From the NCBI RefSeq assembly GCF_026213295.1, contig NC_079432.1, forward strand, positions 12,447,976-12,511,975: a stretch of 64,000 bases of DNA, given 5' to 3'. The stretch's first letter is position 1; each line of letters starts with the position of its first letter. The notes beneath the pieces were generated by a model that saw nothing but the letters and a program-made list of their open reading frames with translations, did no database searches and was not told the DNA's origin. Source of the stretch: Gadus chalcogrammus (lineage: Eukaryota > Chordata > Actinopteri > Gadiformes > Gadidae). This document shows, in pieces, positions 61,366 to 64,000 of this stretch. Made by a program: the position numbers and the translations under genes.

Positions 61366-62802
61366 TCATTCAGTGGCTGCCGACTGGTGTGTTCTGAGCC
61401 CAGTTTTACGCACAGGGTCCTGGAGATGGTCGTAGGCAGTGTGCACATGACAGATGCCTTTGCTCTCCGGGTACGAGCTGAGCTCTGCAGACACCCGTTG
61501 AGGACCTGGTGTCAGTGAAGATGGTTCATGATGAGTGACTGAGCCGGTAGTGCTGAGCGCTGGCCGTTTGGAGTGTAGGTCGTAGACAACCAGACAGAAC
61601 CGTTGTTGGCTGAGGAACGCAGGGAATCTCAGCACTGATATCCAGCTGCAGGCGCTCCCAAGGCTGGGAGGGCCGGGCTATTCACAGCAGACCCTTTCCC
61701 GAGGTCCCTCTCTATCGCTGGCCCCAGAGGCCAGGTCTGTGCAACGCTGGTTGAGCTACTCTATGCTTCCCAAGGCCCCCTTCCCCCCCTCCCGAGCCCC
61801 ATAGTCAGCATGCCATATAGAGCACCTGGAACCAGAGTGCCGAGCACGCGGGCCATTCAGGTGTCGTTCAAGTAGGAGAGCTGCTGTTGAACTCTGAAAG
61901 GGAGTAATCAGCTCCTCCGGATGTAGGTGCGGAGCTGCGAGAGGGCAGGGCACTGGGCTTCTCTGCGCCGTTCATGCAGAGAAACGTTGACAAGATACAT
62001 AATGTAGTGGGGTTCGGCATCCCAGCCAGGACGGAAACTTCCTAGGAGCGGCTGGTGGGCGGAGCTGTGACCAAAGTGCATTGTGGTGTCCCGAAACACC
62101 CGTGCATGAGTCACAAACACTGTGAGGTTTCTGAGGCCGGGAACACTGGAAAGCCCTGCAACTCATCTATTAGCCCTTCTGAGGTTGGGAGTTGATATTT
62201 GTCAGGGAGCATAGCTTTATTTGCTGACAGCCTCTGACTTCTTCTGACATACAACAAGGTTTGAGACCCAGGGCGAGTCGCCCACTGGCTCAATGATGCC
62301 AGCGTCCTGCAGCTGCTGTAGCTCAGCTCAGTCCCAATCACAGAGCCAGGGGAATACAGCGCAGCGGTTGGCTGGACGGAGGTGTTGGTGGACAATGGCC
62401 GAGAGGCAGCCCAGGCCATCATACCGTTTTGTACAGCTCTGTTGCCATGACATGGTGACAGTGCGATGGGCCGACCGCCTGTGTCCAAGAAACAGAACCC
62501 AAGAGAAATAGGGAGTTCCAGGACCATCTGGTTTGCCCTCTGGTGGGTAACATGGAAGCCAAAGTGGGGCAGAATCTGGAACAGAACTGTCCCAGACTCA
62601 CCGTAACCGCCGACGGCAGTAGAAGCTGACCTGCCCCCAAGCAGTGTTGTAGCAGTACCTTCTTGCTCACATCAGTTGGCCCAAATGGTATGAGGTACAT
62701 TTCGAAGGACAGTATCCATCGAATCCAAAGTATCGAAGGGTGAAGTCTGGTATTGCGGAGATGGGCGCAATACCAGACCCCAGATACTTCCGGTATCTGC
62801 AA
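61366..62802 (-). pseudogene. degenerate Ty3/Gypsy-like retrotransposon pol
   Basis: Minus-strand fragments in shifting frames resemble LTR-retrotransposon pol. Around 62300-62250 is the start of reverse transcriptase (IIEPVGDSPW, then LPDKYQLPTSE). Around 62140-62030 is RNLTVFVTH..VF and the FG.SSA block. At 61640-61370 an integrase-like stretch reads VVYDLHSK..ALSTTGSVTHH and SKGICHVHTAYDH. Frameshifts and stops are frequent. Only about 300 bases separate the two domains, so RNase H and flanking parts are missing. No LTRs were recognised. It is a dead fragment inside a host intron. Confidence 0.65.
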
Positions 62803-63095
62803 TGATCAGCGTAGCCTAATATTGATTTATGAATATTCTCATACGTTTTAAGGGTCCTCCTGGACCCTATTTCCAGATAATTGTGGGTCTAAGGGACTAA
62901 TGCGGACAACAATTTGTGAGTTTGGTCAAGTATTGAGCAAGAGCTCAATGCTGCAATGTTATCCTTTGGGGCTAATTACTCCCTGTCAACTTCTAAAAGT
63001 GCTTGTTTTTAACAACGACAAGTTCTGATTATATTTAATCATAATGGAAAGGATGCAGAGAATTAAAAACTTGTTTCCTTACCGTAATGCTTGAC

Positions 63096-63300
63096 TAGGG
63101 ATGTAACGGTATGGAAATTTAACCTCACGGTTATTGTGACCAAATTATCCCGGTTTTTGTTATTATCGCAGTATTCTAAAATGCCCAAAATATGCCCATA
63201 CTTCAGACTTAGTCCTCTCAGAAGGTAGGGATGGGCAACGATCTTCGAATAGTCTGAGTCACGTATTATATCGAATAATGAATGTGACTGAATGTATCAT
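63096..63300. mobile_element. hAT-type MITE fragments
   Basis: tagggatgtaacggtatgga (63096) followed by ttaacctcacggttattgtg is a well-known fish hAT terminus. A second terminus-like start, tagggatgggcaacgatctt, lies at 63226. Confidence 0.6.
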
Positions 63301-64000
63301 TATTTATTACACGGCTATTCTCACTGCCGTTGAACGCTCCACTCCGTTCACTTGCATGGGCCTTCACAACTTCCGGTGGTGAATAACTTTTTGATAATTC
63401 ACCGTTGATAAGCATATAATGACCTCTGTCAAGGAAAGTCGATTTTTTTTTTTATATCAGCAAGACACCTTTACTGCTCCCGACGAGCTGGCTCTTCAAT
63501 TCAATTCAATTCACCACAATTGACCATAGTGTTATCTTAACGAATCGGGTGAAGGAGACTTATTTCGATGATAATAGAGAAATATCAAAAATGACACAAT
63601 GAGACAACAATGAGACTAGTTTGGTAAAGAACAGACCTGATCAAGCAATCAGGTCTGTTCTCTATTGGGATCCTTTCCATATAATCGGACCCTTTAAAAA
63701 ACAAGCTCTTTTAGAGGGGATACAGTGCCTGGCGCCATTGCCCCAAAGGATGACAGTGCAGCTTGTTTTCATGTTATTTGGCTGCATCGTTCTCTCTTAA
63801 TAATTTATATATAGAGAAACATGTTGTCCGTATTACTCCCCTTAGACCCATAATGACAAGATTGAAAAAAAAGGATGCAGGTTGAAAAACAACAGTTGAA
63901 CTATTGACCACCTAGCGTTGTCCCTGGGCATAACGTAACAAACGCAGACGCATCACAATCGGGCCATTACTCTGATGCATCACTGCTATCCCAGTGTTCA

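Overview
The window is nuclear DNA from a ray-finned (teleost) fish. The evidence is split vertebrate-type genes with GT-AG introns, typical fish L2/SINE tails, hAT and TTAA-type MITEs, and an extreme load of (GT/CA)n and (CT/GA)n microsatellites. Such density is known from cod-like fishes, but assigning this order is only an inference.

Two plus-strand genes were recognised. From 1381 to 45018 lies the 3' two-thirds of adgb (androglobin), reconstructed here as 27 coding exons (about 1,190 codons). They run from the linker after the calpain-like N-terminus (outside the window), through the conserved middle region, the circularly permuted globin domain with its embedded IQ motif, and the post-globin domain, to a charged coiled-coil C-terminus and stop codon. 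Intron phases agree at every junction except exon 10 to exon 11, where a six-C run puts the frame out by one. The identity of exon 5 is unresolved: two candidates, 9109-9154 and 10576-10630, have the same phases.

From 57559 starts stxbp5 (tomosyn-1), of which the first two coding exons (57559-57696 and 59551-59648) are present; the rest lies beyond the window. The order adgb then stxbp5 on the same strand matches my recollection of human 6q24 and supports the stxbp5 rather than stxbp5l call. The 12.5 kb between the genes holds microsatellites, a GT-rich minisatellite, a short perfect palindrome, a CpG-rich patch (about 52560-53040) and a GA-rich 5' leader with three small upstream ORFs.

The introns carry several recognisable mobile elements. 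These are a pair of inverted ~218 bp SINE-like copies flanking exons 3-4, a hAT-like element with internal tandem units, a 619 bp long-TIR MITE with a 4-bp target duplication, TTAA-ended MITEs, an L2-type LINE tail, fish SINE/LINE tails, and a minus-strand Ty3/Gypsy-like pol relic at 61.4-62.8 kb. Nearly all long open frames in this window are artefacts of dinucleotide repeats. No wholly new system was seen. The best leads are loss of the proximal heme-ligand histidine in the androglobin globin domain, the inverted repeats around exons 3-4, a 66-bp-arm hairpin in intron 21, and the arrangement of GT/CA arrays at splice sites.
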